Shown here: positions 1 to 10,539 of the stretch, in pieces | Layout of the letters: each line of letters opens with the position of its first letter | How positions within the stretch are numbered: position 1 is the stretch's first letter | Assembly: GCF_907164915.1 (NCBI RefSeq) | Contig: NC_061862.1 | Span: 140,731,913-140,795,912 of the forward strand | DNA: 64,000 bases | Direction: 5' to 3' | From: Impatiens glandulifera | Taxonomy: Eukaryota > Streptophyta > Magnoliopsida > Ericales > Balsaminaceae | The notes under the pieces: generated by a model | What the model saw: only the letters and a program-made list of their open reading frames with translations | Database searches by the model: none | What the model was told of the DNA's origin: nothing | Translations under genes and position numbers: made by a program

Positions 1-767
1 ATTCTGCCAGCTCTTGGACCGCCCACAGTCCCATGATTATCTCGCTGCACCTCGTACAGTTCCTCGTCCACGTAACAGTTAAATCTGATTGATGATTTTA
101 TCCCTGTACAAAAGCAATTGGTATTTTTAGTTTCATATATGTGAAAATGAATATTGACTTAAGAGTAAAGGGTTAAGAATAACAGAGTCTCACAATCAAT
201 GTTAAGGACCCAACTCCCGTTCAATATTGCCTTCAATACTTTGATAGTGCGACCGCATCCACCATTAGCATCGGTGGATGCTATGACGTGGGTCACATCG
301 TCTCGCCACCTCATTGTCACCGTGGCACCACATGTGTTAGCATATTGTTGCATCAAGTGCTGTTTAAGAACAATCATAAATATTGCAGATAAACAGGATG
401 AAAACTTAAACAATATGGAAAAAAAGGGAAATATGTCAAAAATAGTACTATCTCTTCACTTGTTAATTGATTTGGGCATAAAATCCAGTCTTTGCCAAAG
501 TTTTGGACAGATGTTGTGGCGGTTGCCTGCACGTGCATGAAAAAAAGCGGTCTTTGTTAGTATTTACTAGGGTTTCATGGAAATAATATCCCAAAACCTA
601 ACACTAGGTAAGTTTTCCTAAATACGATGGATTTTCATTGAAGGTGACATTTTGAGAGTAGGGTTTCCTAAAGATTAACGAGACAACGACATCACATAAC
701 ATAATCTAGTTTAGTAGTTCCATAATCCTAAATATGAGAAGTTACTATTCAGGAATACGTACCATTG
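1..767 (-). CDS. BRCT-domain protein, BARD1/BRCA1-like, 3' end outside the window
   Basis: The deduced product contains a BRCT domain: VTHVIAST, then KVLKAILNGSWVL, then VDEELYEVQ and GGPRAGR, the order seen in the first BRCT repeat of plant BARD1/BRCA1 nuclear DNA-repair proteins. My exon model on the minus strand is ATG at 767-765 followed directly by a GTACGT donor, then 526-449, 359-194 and 103-1 (open at the edge). All junctions use GT/AG and keep frame; the conserved Trp codon is split T|GG between 194 and 103. The model places the BRCT repeat right behind the start codon, so the RING and PHD parts of full-length BARD1 are missing. It could therefore be a short BRCT gene, a duplicated gene tail, or a longer gene whose upstream exons I cannot see. 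The BRCT call is firm; the start is inferred. Confidence 0.65.
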
Positions 768-854
768 TGGAGACGTGAAGATGTTGCTTCTGGTTTGGTC
801 GACGGGTAGTCAGTTGCGAATCGCCGTGAAAGGAGGCAGGAAGAGAGAGAGATG

Positions 855-905
855 AATCGGGCGGAAATGATTATAAAATAATCATATTAGGGTGTATATA
901 TATTC
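855..905 (-). promoter_or_regulatory. possible TATA region for the BRCT gene
   Basis: An alternating TATATATAT run lies at 895-903 and a second AT box (TATTTTATAA on the minus strand) at 871-880, about 105-135 bases upstream of the proposed ATG at 767. A CT-rich stretch at about 845-852 follows, as is common in plant 5' leaders. No start site can be read from sequence alone. Confidence 0.3.
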
Positions 906-1745
906 ATGGAATCGGGGCGAACATGTCTTCTCTCGAAAAGCGACTATTCATTCCATTTCACATGACACATTGACCAGGGGCGAATAAGTGTTCTCTCGAG
1001 AAGCGACTATTCAATCCATTTTACATGGAACATGGTATAGGCGAACAAATATTCTCTCACAAAGCGTCTATTCATTCCATTGAATCTGGGCGAATGGGTA
1101 TTCTATATGGAAATCAAATAATTGAAGCGGTCCTCTCATGGGAGGGAAGGGGGTTTTACATGAATGTCAGGCTAAAAATATATGAAACGAAGAAATATTC
1201 GCTTTCAATCGTCTCCTCGTAAAAAAAATAAAAAAATGAGAGTGAAGTAATTAAAGCGAATATTTGTTCGTCTCCTGCATGTCATTTTTAATTAATTGAA
1301 TTAATATTTAATAAACGGAAATATAAAATTAATAAAAAAAATTAGTGAAGTACTTGAAGCGAAGATTTGTTCGGTTGCTTCATGTCATTTTTAATAAATT
1401 AAATTAATATTTAATAAACGGAAATATAAAATCCATGTAATTTTGGTCTTTACATACACGGGTAAGTGTATTCACATGACAGGCAAACGGTCTTCTCATG
1501 GGTGGGTTGGGGGGTTTACATGAGGTTTTTTTTGAAATTAATTTCAGCGAATATGTCTTCTCTCCTGAGCATCTACCAGCAAAAAATATAAAAAAAATAA
1601 AATAAAAAATATGAATGAATTAATTGAAGCGAATATTAGATCGCTGCATGTGATTTTTAATACATTAAATTAATATTTAATAAACGGAAATATAAAATCC
1701 ATGTAAAATTGGTCTTCACATAGACGTGTAAGTGTATTTTCATGA
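905..1745. repeat. diverged short repeats with GCGAA..TTCTCTC and AATAAACGG motifs
   Basis: Two interleaved repeat types fill this stretch. The first, about 60 bases (GCGAA, TTCTCTCG, AAGCGACTATTCATTCCATT), occurs near 918, 978 and 1039, with decayed versions further on. The second contains TTAATATTTAATAAACGG and recurs near 1300, 1405 and 1670. A third motif (CATGTAA, TTGGTCTT, ACATA) recurs near 1433 and 1699. A 65-codon ORF here is only a by-product of the repeats. It may be the inside of an old transposon, but I see no terminal repeats or target duplications. Confidence 0.5.
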
Positions 1746-3639
1746 GGGTCAGAGCAACGGACGTGGAAATCTTCGCTCCCATCGCATCTCACCCTTCCCT
1801 CTGACACGGTGCCCTGAGCGAAGATATCTTATCTGGGTATCATATGATTATTATATTATTTGCTTGCGTTAACAGGCGTTGCCGTTAACGACGTCTGGTG
1901 TGAACCCGTAATGAAACCCGGATTCCGGATCTCTCTCCCTCCGTCTCCTACCCAGATTGATTTATTATTATAATAATAATGCTGCAATCTGATTGGTCCG
2001 CAACAGGGGAACACGGGAATCGGTAGCAGAAGATCTGGATTGTCTCCAGACACACCTCGGGTGTAGTTGTTACTGGCTCCGCCCCTAAATGTTATGGACG
2101 TAAGTGCAAACTTTAGGTATCGACAAAGTTTCTCAACATTGCTATGAAGATGTAGAAAAACAATCGGTGATGATTTATTCTTGTTACAATGTTATATCTC
2201 AATAAACATAGCATTGTATTTCTAGGTTTGAATGATATGACATTTATTTGTTGCAAACTGTTAGCTAATTTATTTGTTCTATTCTTCTTGAATTAAAAAC
2301 ACTTGACTAGTTTGAAATATTTTGATAACTAAATTCATATTCATAGTTGCTGCGTATGTGATTTCTATTCTCATTCTGCCCACAGGTACTTTAGAATATG
2401 TATGCGTGTTTGTGGATGTTTGGTTTGAATGGTAACATAGTTTGTGAGAAGATTATAGGGTGAACTTTGTTTTTAGATGTTTTTGATGAATATGATTAGA
2501 TTAAGCTGTAATGACAAATCAATAATCAATATAATTTATGTGTCTGTTTGAAAATCTCATTTGAAGAATCACATTTGTGTATTTCGTTTTGGTTTGGTCT
2601 CGTTGTTGTTGTTATATGAGAAACATGGCAATAACTTTGTAGGCAACTGAGTATGAAGGTCTTCGATGGTGAAAAAAAGCAAAAGAACATATGTGCCGCT
2701 ACACACCAACTATCCTTTTCTTATTACTGATCCTCATTTGTAGAGTACGTATATTCATTTATATATACCAGAAAATCAAATAAAAATTATTGTATAAGGC
2801 CCTGTTTGGTTTTTGATTTAATTGCCTTTCGTATTATATGCATTTTTAACTTTTTATTTCAGAAAATTTTAAAAAATATGTAAAATGATTCAATAAATAT
2901 GTCCAGCAAAAATATAAAAAATAGAAAGTAATTATCTTAGGTCTTGTTTTGAATTTTTACTTTATTTTCTAACTTTGATTTTATCTCATTTTTTTCTAAG
3001 TATTATTAAGATCTCATCTACACTTACATGTATTTATCTTAATTTTACCTATTTATTTTCTTGTACCATGACAATAACCTACACGTATATGGTGAATTAA
3101 ATAAACAAAGGGTAAAAGAAATATTTTGTATAAATTGCCAAGAGTTTATAATAAAGACCATCGTTTGATGGGAACCAAAGACATAGCGCTACCGCCTTTT
3201 CTCACGTGTAACCATGCCCCAAACCTTACCAGAATCTCTTATTTTCGCATTTGAGAACGCACAATATTTTATTTTCCTGATTTCTTAAAAAGAAAATTGA
3301 GCGACGACTCTAAAAAGTTAAAGGTAGTCTAATTGATATCATTAAAACTTATTTCGGTTCCTCACCTCATTTTATACGAGACAACTTTTGAGGAAGTCAT
3401 AATCTCATTTCATTTTATGAGGTTCGAGAGGAAGGTAATCCACAAGATTTATTGAAATTGACATTCAGTTAGACTATAGTTTAGCCTATCATTTTGGTTC
3501 TTCATCCCACTCGGGATTCAAGAGGAAGATAACTTATGAAGTAAAAACTACCGAGTCGAATAAACACTTTAAGATATCGACCGTTTTTAGACATTACAAC
3601 TAAAAAAACATTTAAACACTTAAAAAAATATATTTTGCA
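1746..3639. other. intergenic sequence, no gene recognised
   Basis: The stretch 1860-2060 has higher GC and might be an old exon or promoter remnant, but no frame gives a recognisable product. Two similar segments near 2800 (GGCCCTGTTTGG) and 2940 (AGGTCTTGTTTTG) look like decayed ends of a small transposon. The remainder is AT-rich and plain. Confidence 0.4.
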
Positions 3640-4014
3640 ATATTGATTTTACAACTGCAATAATAACATGTTATAAACATATAAGATAATGAACAAGAGA
3701 GATAACAACAAGAGAATGTGTTATTGTTTATCAAAGGAATACCTTTACAATGTTCCTATGTGTCCTATTTATGGGACTAGATACATAGAAATTAAAGGTC
3801 TTCATAATGGTGGCATATGAAAACCAAGAGTCTTACACAATGGAATACATTAATTATATGGCATTTATAATACTCTCCTTGATGACATTGGTATATTGCC
3901 TCATTAAAAACCTTATCAGGAAAACCTATTGGGATAAAACCATGATTAAGGGAAAAAGAGTACAGTACGTAAAATCCCTTTTTTTTACATCACTATAAAC
4001 TTTTGAGTCTCCGC

Positions 4015-4712
4015 ATGCCAATATTATATAGTAGTTTTTCAAATGTCATAGTAGGCAATGCTTTTATAAATAGATCTGCTAGATTATCTTATGAACGAAT
4101 TTGATGAACATCAATATCACCTTTCTTCTGGAGATCATGAGTGAAAAATAATTTTGGTGATATGTATTTCGTTTTATTGCCTTTAATATATCCTCCCTTT
4201 AATTGTGCAATGCAAGCTGCATTATCCTCATATAAAATTGTTGGAGAATTTTTGTTTACAGATAAGCCATGTGACTCTCAAATATGATGAATGATTAATC
4301 TCAACCATACACATTCTCAACTTGCCTCATGAATAGCGAGGATCTCGGAATGGTTTGAAGATGTGGCGGTAATTGATTATCTCCAAGATATAGTTGTACC
4401 ACCATACGTGCATACGTAACCCGTTTAAGACCTACCATTATGAGGATCAGATAAATACCTTGCATCTACGTACCCAATCAATTCGGCTTCACATATATCT
4501 GGATAATATAATCTCATGTCCATAGTTCCTTGAAGGTATCGGAAAATATGCTTAACTCCATTCCAATGTCTCCTTGTCGGTGAAGAACTATATCTCGCTA
4601 ATAAATTTACTACAACTGATATATCAGATCTAGTATGAGTAGCTAGATACATTAGTGCTCCAATAGCACTAAGATATGGTACTTCAGGACCAATTAGTTT
4701 TTCATTACACAT
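4015..4712 (-). pseudogene. copia RNase H region, broken
   Basis: The frame 4712-4425 gives PYLSAIGALMYLA, RHWNGVKHIFRYLQGTMD and the end of the connection domain. The RNase H part proper (4400-4015) is readable only across stops: codons for EDNA-like and KHI-like motifs and a FEK..IGM-type C-terminal end can be picked out. The order and spacing match other copia elements. It is not translatable as one product. Confidence 0.6.
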
Positions 4713-4841
4713 ACGAGGTCAAAATGGATCTTTATTTACATCAAGCGATATCACGGTCATTGGACTACTCAGGGGATGCGCTTTATCCATAAAAAATCTT
4801 TTTAGTACTCTTGATATATAAGTAGATTGATGGACAAAAAT

Positions 4842-5580
4842 TCAATTATCTAAATGCTCAACTTGCAAGCCAAGACATAACTTTGTTTTTCCCAGATCTT
4901 TCATCTCAAATTCTTTCTTAAGATAACTAACTATTTCAGATAGTTCATCAATAGTTCTAATAATATTCAAATTGTCCACATAAATTGCAATTATTACAAA
5001 TTGTGATCTAGATCTCTTTAATAAACACACATGAACATATTGTATCATTTTGAAATCCATTTTTTAATAAATATTTACTAAGACGTTTATACCACATACG
5101 TCCAGATTGTTTCAATCCATATAGAGATCTGCATAATTTAACCAAGTAAAGGTCTCGATGATCTGAATTAAATGCTTCTGGCATTTTAAATCCTTTATGG
5201 AGTTTCATGTATATGTTGTTATCAGGTAGCCATATAAATATGCCGTAACAACATCCATTAATCTCATATGCAATTTCTTGTGTATTGATAAACTTATCAG
5301 ATATCTAAATGTTGTTCAACCACCATAGGAGAATATATTTCCTCATAATCAATACTAGGTCTCCACGAGAATCCCTGGGCAACAAGTCGTGTCTTATATC
5401 TGACAATTTCATTTTTCTAATTTCTTTTTCTTATAAACACCCATTTATAACTGATCGGTTTGATACCTTCAGGGGTACGGACGATAGGTCCAAAAACTTT
5501 ATGATTTGCGAGTAATTTTAATTCAGCTTCAATCGCATCTTTCCAGTTTGGCCAACCATTTCTCTGTCTGTATTCTTCTA
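4842..5580 (-). pseudogene. copia reverse transcriptase, broken
   Basis: The N-terminal part is readable in pieces (NGWPNWKDAIEAELKLL near 5540, then YKWVF). The clear part comprises KLCRSLYGLKQSGRMWYKRLS (5208-5008) and then IAIYVDNLNII (5060-4842, another frame), matching RVT_2 motifs. The catalytic YVDD box reads Tyr-Val-Asp-Asn at about 4975-4986, which should abolish polymerisation. A frameshift joins the two listed frames near 5010-5060. The C-terminal FEMKDLG motif is intact. Confidence 0.75.
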
Positions 5581-5856
5581 CAGACTCTGCTTAATGATCC
5601 TCATCTTCTTTAACAATATCGCATGCTATAGCATATGCAAAATTTTCATCGACGTTGATTTGATCTCGATTCCATCTTTTTCCAATCAAAACATAGTTTA
5701 TAGAGATCTCTTTATTTTTAAGTACCTATGATTTTTTTGGAATCATTTTTTCAATGAATGGATACTATTCTAGAGTAATTGTTTCCTCAGTTTGAGTCAT
5801 TACTTCTTTTCTTTTTCTTGGATTTTTATCTTTGGAACCGACTGGTCTACCATGCT

Positions 5857-6096
5857 TCACTTGCATTTTAGGCTCGTTATCGGTAGTGGGTTGTCCTTCA
5901 GGACATGAATCCTAATTGGAGCATTTGTAGCTGGAATATAAGATTTCATAACCTTTTTAGGATCAGTAAAAGCATCGGGCAATTGATTTGCTAAATTTTG
6001 CAAGTGAATGATTTTCTGAACTTCAAGTTCAGATTGCTTTGTACGAGGATCGTAGTGAGCTAATGATAACTCACGCCAAATTATTTCCTTTTCCAA
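5857..6096 (-). pseudogene. copia linker between integrase and reverse transcriptase
   Basis: An 80-codon frame carries the conserved linker of this copia clade: WRELSLAHYDPRTKQSELEV, then HLQNLANQLPDAFTD, KKVMKSYIPATNAPIRI. Further down (about 5820-5870) the motif KHGRPVGSKDKNPRKRK is readable, which leads into the reverse transcriptase. The function of the linker is not known; it helps to assign the clade. Confidence 0.65.
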
Positions 6097-6201
6097 CTTT
6101 TTATATTCACCTTACAATGTTGGAAATATCATTTCATTAAAAATGAAAATTGGCAAATCGTGCCATGCATGAGTCACTCGTCAATGGCTCAAGATATTTA
6201 A

Positions 6202-6744
6202 TTATAGACGGTGATTCATATCCGACATATATCCCCATTTCCTTTGAGGTCCCATATTTGTGCGTTGTGGTGGAGCAACTGGTACATATACCGCACATCC
6301 AAAAATTCTTAGATGGGAAATATTTGGTTCCTGACCATAAACCATTTCTAAAATGGAGACCCCATTATAATGTGTAGGTCTGATACGAATTAATGCTGCT
6401 GTAAGTAAAATAGCATGTCCCCAAGATTGTATCTGAAGTTTCATTTTCATAAGCAACAGTCTTGTAATTAGTTGAAGACGTTTTATCAATGACTCTGTAA
6501 GGTCATTTTGTGTGTGATCATGTGCTACTGGATGTTCAACACTTATCCCAATTGACATACAATAACTATTAAAAGTTTGAGAGGTAAATTCTCCAGTATT
6601 ATCAAAACGAGTAGATTTAAATAAATAGTATGGGAAGTGAGCTCGTAATTTGATAACTTGAGCAAGCAATCTTGTAAATGCTTGATTAATTGTTGATAAT
6701 AAACACACATGTGACCATCTTGTTGATGCATCAATTAATACCAT
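6202..6744 (-). pseudogene. copia integrase core fragment
   Basis: About 180 residues match the rve integrase core. The first Asp lies in VLIDASTRWSHVCLL, the second in RFDNTGEFTSQTF, and the Glu in LTESLIKRLQLI, so all three catalytic acidic positions are still visible. The C-terminal GQEPNISHLRIFGCAVYVP motif marks the end of the core in this clade. Integrase inserts the cDNA into the host chromosome. The frame is closed off from its neighbours by stops, so no complete polyprotein can be made. Confidence 0.8.
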
Positions 6745-7132
6745 AAAATATTTGAATGGTCCACATGATGGGTGTATAGGCCCACATATATCACCTTGTA
6801 TTCTTTCAAGAAATTTTAAGGGTTCAACCCTGATTTTAGATGGTGATGACCTTATTATTAACTTCCCTTGTGAACAAGGAGCACAAGAAAATTCATTGGG
6901 TAGAAAAATCTTTTAGTTTTTCAGTGAATGTCTACATGAATGATTAATTATTCTTCGCATCATAATAGATCTATGATGTCCCAATATATCATGTCATGTA
7001 ATAAAATTATTTTGATTGACAAACTTCTGGTTTGTAACCACATGTACTTCGCCAACACTTATGTTTGTGAGATATAATCTAGAAGACATTGCGGGTAATT
7101 TTTATAAGAACATTTTTTACCCGAGATGATAC

Positions 7133-7465
7133 TCATGATAGTACATATTCTTTATTACTTTCATTTGAAATCTCAATGTGATATCCATTTCTGTGGATAT
7201 CTTTAAAACTAAACAAGTTTCTTTGAGACTTGGACGAATATAAAGTATTATTAACACAAATATTTGTTTCTCTGGGTAATATAATATTTTCTCTTCTGAA
7301 ACCTTCAATAATTTTTGAACTACCCGATATTGTATCCACGCATGTCTCATTCATCACCAAAGATGTAAAAAATCTCTTGCTTTTCAAAATAGTATGTATT
7401 GATGCATTGTCTACGAGACGACTGCATTTTTCATTCATCAAGTATTCGCTTTTAGGAATCTTCAT
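7133..7465 (-). pseudogene. copia protease / pre-integrase fragment
   Basis: A 110-codon frame matches the protease to pre-integrase segment of copia polyproteins: VDNASIHTILKSKRFF near the start, then GSSKIIEGF and NLFSFKDIHRNGYHIE. The usual catalytic Asp-Ser/Thr-Ala/Gly triad reads Asp-Asn-Ala (about 7399-7416), so the aspartic protease is probably inactive. It sits between Gag and integrase as expected. The following pre-integrase zinc-finger part (about 6780-7110) survives only as short broken pieces. Confidence 0.6.
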
Positions 7466-7656
7466 TTTCTTTTGTTAAATAAAATAAATATTAATAATAA
7501 ACGAATACATGAACTGATAATAATAATTCAAACGCAACATCAAACTAAATATAGTCTCAATAAAATATAAGTTTTATTTATTATTATTATTAATAATATA
7601 TATATATAATTTTATTAAACATTATAAAAGAAACACAAATATCCAATGATCTCATT

Positions 7657-8249
7657 CTAATTTTCATGCAAGACAAGAAAGTCGGCTACATCAAACTGGG
7701 AGAAATCATCGAGACCAAAAGTTATTTTATCATTACCGGAAGTCAAAGCCAAGTTGTTCTCCATTATCATTTTTTCATCATTGAAAACAAAGTTGGTCTC
7801 GATGGACCCATTTCCTTTTAGAGATGTTTCATAAAGATCGATAAAATCTTTTGGCGTGCGATAGGTACGCGACCAATGACCATTCATACTGCAACGATAG
7901 CATTTGTTCTCCACAGTCTTATTGATTTGATCTCTTTTATTATCATGTATTTCTTTATTGTTCTTCCTTTTTATCATATGACCACCACCACGTCCACGGT
8001 CATTTCTACGGGAATGAGCTGAAAAATGACCGCGGCCACGACCACAATGCTGCCTTCTATAATTATATGATGTCATATTCACTTCAGGGAATAGAGTCGA
8101 TCTAGTTAGACGGGCCTCATGATTTTTCATCAAAACCTCATTATTCGGTACAACCAATAATAGACATGATATCAATTCTGAATACTTCTCAAATCCTTTT
8201 GCACGATATTGCTGCTGTAGGAGCACATTCAATGCATGGAAAGTGGAAA
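7657..8249 (-). pseudogene. copia Gag, C-terminal part
   Basis: An open stretch of about 190 residues has an Arg/Gly-rich segment (GRGRGH, DRGRGGGH) followed by a retroviral-type zinc knuckle beginning CYRCSMNGHWSRT at about 7861-7902. In the family the knuckle is CX2CX4HX4C; here the fourth Cys position reads Tyr, so zinc binding should fail. The upstream part of Gag lies in the adjoining gap. In an intact element Gag forms the cytoplasmic particle that packages the RNA. Confidence 0.7.
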
Positions 8250-8349
8250 NNNNNNNNNNNNNNNNNNNNNNNNNNNNNNNNNNNNNNNNNNNNNNNNNNN
8301 NNNNNNNNNNNNNNNNNNNNNNNNNNNNNNNNNNNNNNNNNNNNNNNNN
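8250..8349. other. assembly gap, 100 N
   Basis: One hundred undetermined bases, a conventional size for a gap of unknown length. It separates the copia Gag remnant from unrelated LTR-like sequence, so the two sides may not be true neighbours. Confidence 0.95.
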
Positions 8350-9000
8350 CGTCTCATCTGATCGGCTAACGCCCGTTAGCCGAATCGCAAATGAAACGCC
8401 TAGACACTACGACACCTTGACGAATCGCTGATAGAATTCCAAACGCGTGTGAAATGACGTCGTTTGGTCTCTGATCGTCTTCCATTTCGCGACGCCGCGA
8501 GGATAAGGATGAAGACCCGTCTTGGATTTTACAAACTTAGAACTCAACCTACAGTAAACCATTTCGGCTAATTTAAAGGCTGAAATGATCACTCTACCAC
8601 GATGATCATCTCCAACAACCATAGGGATGATTCATCCCTATATCATCAAGTGGTCGGAAGAACAACCAAATGTGATTAATAGCTTTTTGGTTGATTCAGT
8701 CCACTTCGATCAAGTGACCTTGGTAGCCTATAAATAGCCCCTTCTAAGTCATTGTGAATCCATGGAATCCAATATCTTCCTTCAAATCACGATTTACAGA
8801 AAATCCACCATTGAAGATCAAAGCTTCTCGATTTTTCGAAAACCCGTGTAAGGACTTAAAGCTTGTATTTGAGCATCCCAAAAGCTTTCATAAGATTAAT
8901 GAGTGTTCTCCAATATTTGGTAAGGTTTCAATCACCATTTAATTCATATTTACAATTAAAATTTGAAATTTTTATATTTCAAATTGCATAAGCTTGTATG
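8350..9000 (+). mobile_element. LTR-like segment with TATA box
   Basis: The segment has the make-up of the U3-R-U5 part of a plant LTR read on the plus strand: a GC-richer stretch from 8350, the box CCTATAAATAG near 8728-8738, and a leader with GATCAAAGCTTCTCG and TTCATAAGATTAATGAGTG. No coding sequence follows it and its left end is in the gap, so the family is unknown. It could also be an ordinary promoter. Confidence 0.35.
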
Positions 9001-9540
9001 CTTGTTGTTTATAGTGTTTATGGTTAGAAATTGATCCTAAGATCATGTATGAACTTTATAGTTAGGTTTATAACAATCAATCAACCTAAAACAGAAAATC
9101 TAAATTTGAATTTTTCAAAATAAAAAAAATGTATTTTCTATTTTGGGCTAATTCTATTGAATTGCATTCCAAAAAGCATCCCAACTTGATTGTAATGATG
9201 TTGGACAACTATTTGGATCATGTTTGATCCATTCGGTGATGTTTAAGAAAAATCAAAATTCTTAAAATAATTGAAAAATTTCAATTCTTCATTTGGTCAA
9301 AACGAACAACTAGTGTTGTTTTGGTACCAATAAATTTTATGATATATAAGGAAGTTATTGGATAACTCATTTCTCCTCAAAATAGTTCTAAAATAAAAAA
9401 TCTATTTTTTTTTTTATCACAAATTGTTTTGAACGATTTGATCATCATCCATGTTGAATGATACCTTGAAATGACGTTGGGAGCTTTATGAAGCTACCCA
9501 AACCCTTGGATCGAAAAATCTACAAGCTTAAATAAAAAAA
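9001..9540. other. AT-rich sequence, no gene recognised
   Basis: No frame gives a recognisable protein, and there are no clear repeats. It may be the untranslated leader of the retroelement whose LTR-like sequence lies just before it. Confidence 0.35.
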
Positions 9541-9970
9541 TGTATTTGTGTTCGTGAGTACCGAGAGGTCCAGAACCTAAGACCGAAAGGTCCGCCTCGA
9601 CAATCTCGGTTCCTAACCAAGACCTAAGACCGAGTGGTCCGATTGAGGTATTTTTATCAAGGACCAAGAGGTCCGACCTAGGATCGAGAATTCCAGAACC
9701 TATGACCAAGGCTCTAGACTTCAGGACCTGGAAGGAATTGTCGTATACTAGGACCGAGGAATCTCCACCCAGGACCAAGATTCCTAAATTCCAAGACCGA
9801 ATGGACTTAGCCTAAAGCTAGCCAAGAACCGTGAGTTTATACACCTTCGACCAAGAAACTTAACATCGAGCTAAACCCAAGGACCGAGTGATTTCTACAC
9901 CCAATGATAATCCTCAGGCCGACCCCCCCCCCCAATGACCGAGAGTCCTTAGCACTCAAATCGAGGGTCT
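9541..9970. repeat. degenerate GACCGAG-GGTCC short repeats
   Basis: The words GACCGAGAGGTCC, GACCGAAAGGTCC, GACCGAGTGGTCC and GACCAAGAGGTCC recur at irregular 20-40 base spacing, with CCTAAGACCGA or CTAGGACCGA between them. GGACC and GGTCC are reverse complements, so many copies form short hairpins. ORFs on either strand here are products of the repeat. The array stops about 70 bases before the 500-N gap. Confidence 0.55.
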
Positions 9971-10038
9971 TTGAACCTCGACCGATAAAAACAGACCAAA
10001 GGATTAGGACTCCAGTTCTAAGCCTATTTGGTTCTACT

Positions 10039-10538
10039 NNNNNNNNNNNNNNNNNNNNNNNNNNNNNNNNNNNNNNNNNNNNNNNNNNNNNNNNNNNNNN
10101 NNNNNNNNNNNNNNNNNNNNNNNNNNNNNNNNNNNNNNNNNNNNNNNNNNNNNNNNNNNNNNNNNNNNNNNNNNNNNNNNNNNNNNNNNNNNNNNNNNNN
10201 NNNNNNNNNNNNNNNNNNNNNNNNNNNNNNNNNNNNNNNNNNNNNNNNNNNNNNNNNNNNNNNNNNNNNNNNNNNNNNNNNNNNNNNNNNNNNNNNNNNN
10301 NNNNNNNNNNNNNNNNNNNNNNNNNNNNNNNNNNNNNNNNNNNNNNNNNNNNNNNNNNNNNNNNNNNNNNNNNNNNNNNNNNNNNNNNNNNNNNNNNNNN
10401 NNNNNNNNNNNNNNNNNNNNNNNNNNNNNNNNNNNNNNNNNNNNNNNNNNNNNNNNNNNNNNNNNNNNNNNNNNNNNNNNNNNNNNNNNNNNNNNNNNNN
10501 NNNNNNNNNNNNNNNNNNNNNNNNNNNNNNNNNNNNNN
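10039..10538. other. assembly gap, 500 N
   Basis: Five hundred undetermined bases. The gap ends inside exon 1 of the first F-box copy, exactly where similarity to the second copy begins. The missing 5' part of that gene should lie in the gap if the copy is complete. Confidence 0.95.
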
Positions 10539-10539
10539 T

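Larger units (their letters stand above)
3640..8249 (-). mobile_element. degenerate Ty1/copia LTR retrotransposon
   Basis: Reading the minus strand from 8249 downward gives the copia order: Gag with a zinc knuckle, protease, integrase, reverse transcriptase, RNase H. Integrase before reverse transcriptase separates Ty1/copia from Ty3/gypsy. The reading frame is broken by many stops and shifts, and key residues are lost, so it is dead. Beyond RNase H (about 3650-4000) lies the pre-LTR leader typical of this clade (CTTTTTCCCTTAATCATGG, then TTTTAATGAGGCA) and probable 3' LTR sequence. The 5' part, with the Gag N-terminus and 5' LTR, is lost in the N gap at 8250, so I cannot compare the LTRs or find a target duplication. 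Confidence 0.85.

Noticed and set aside
199..540. 113-codon plus-strand ORF near the left edge
   Set aside because: It lies opposite the BRCT exons on the minus strand, which have clear domain motifs and splice sites.
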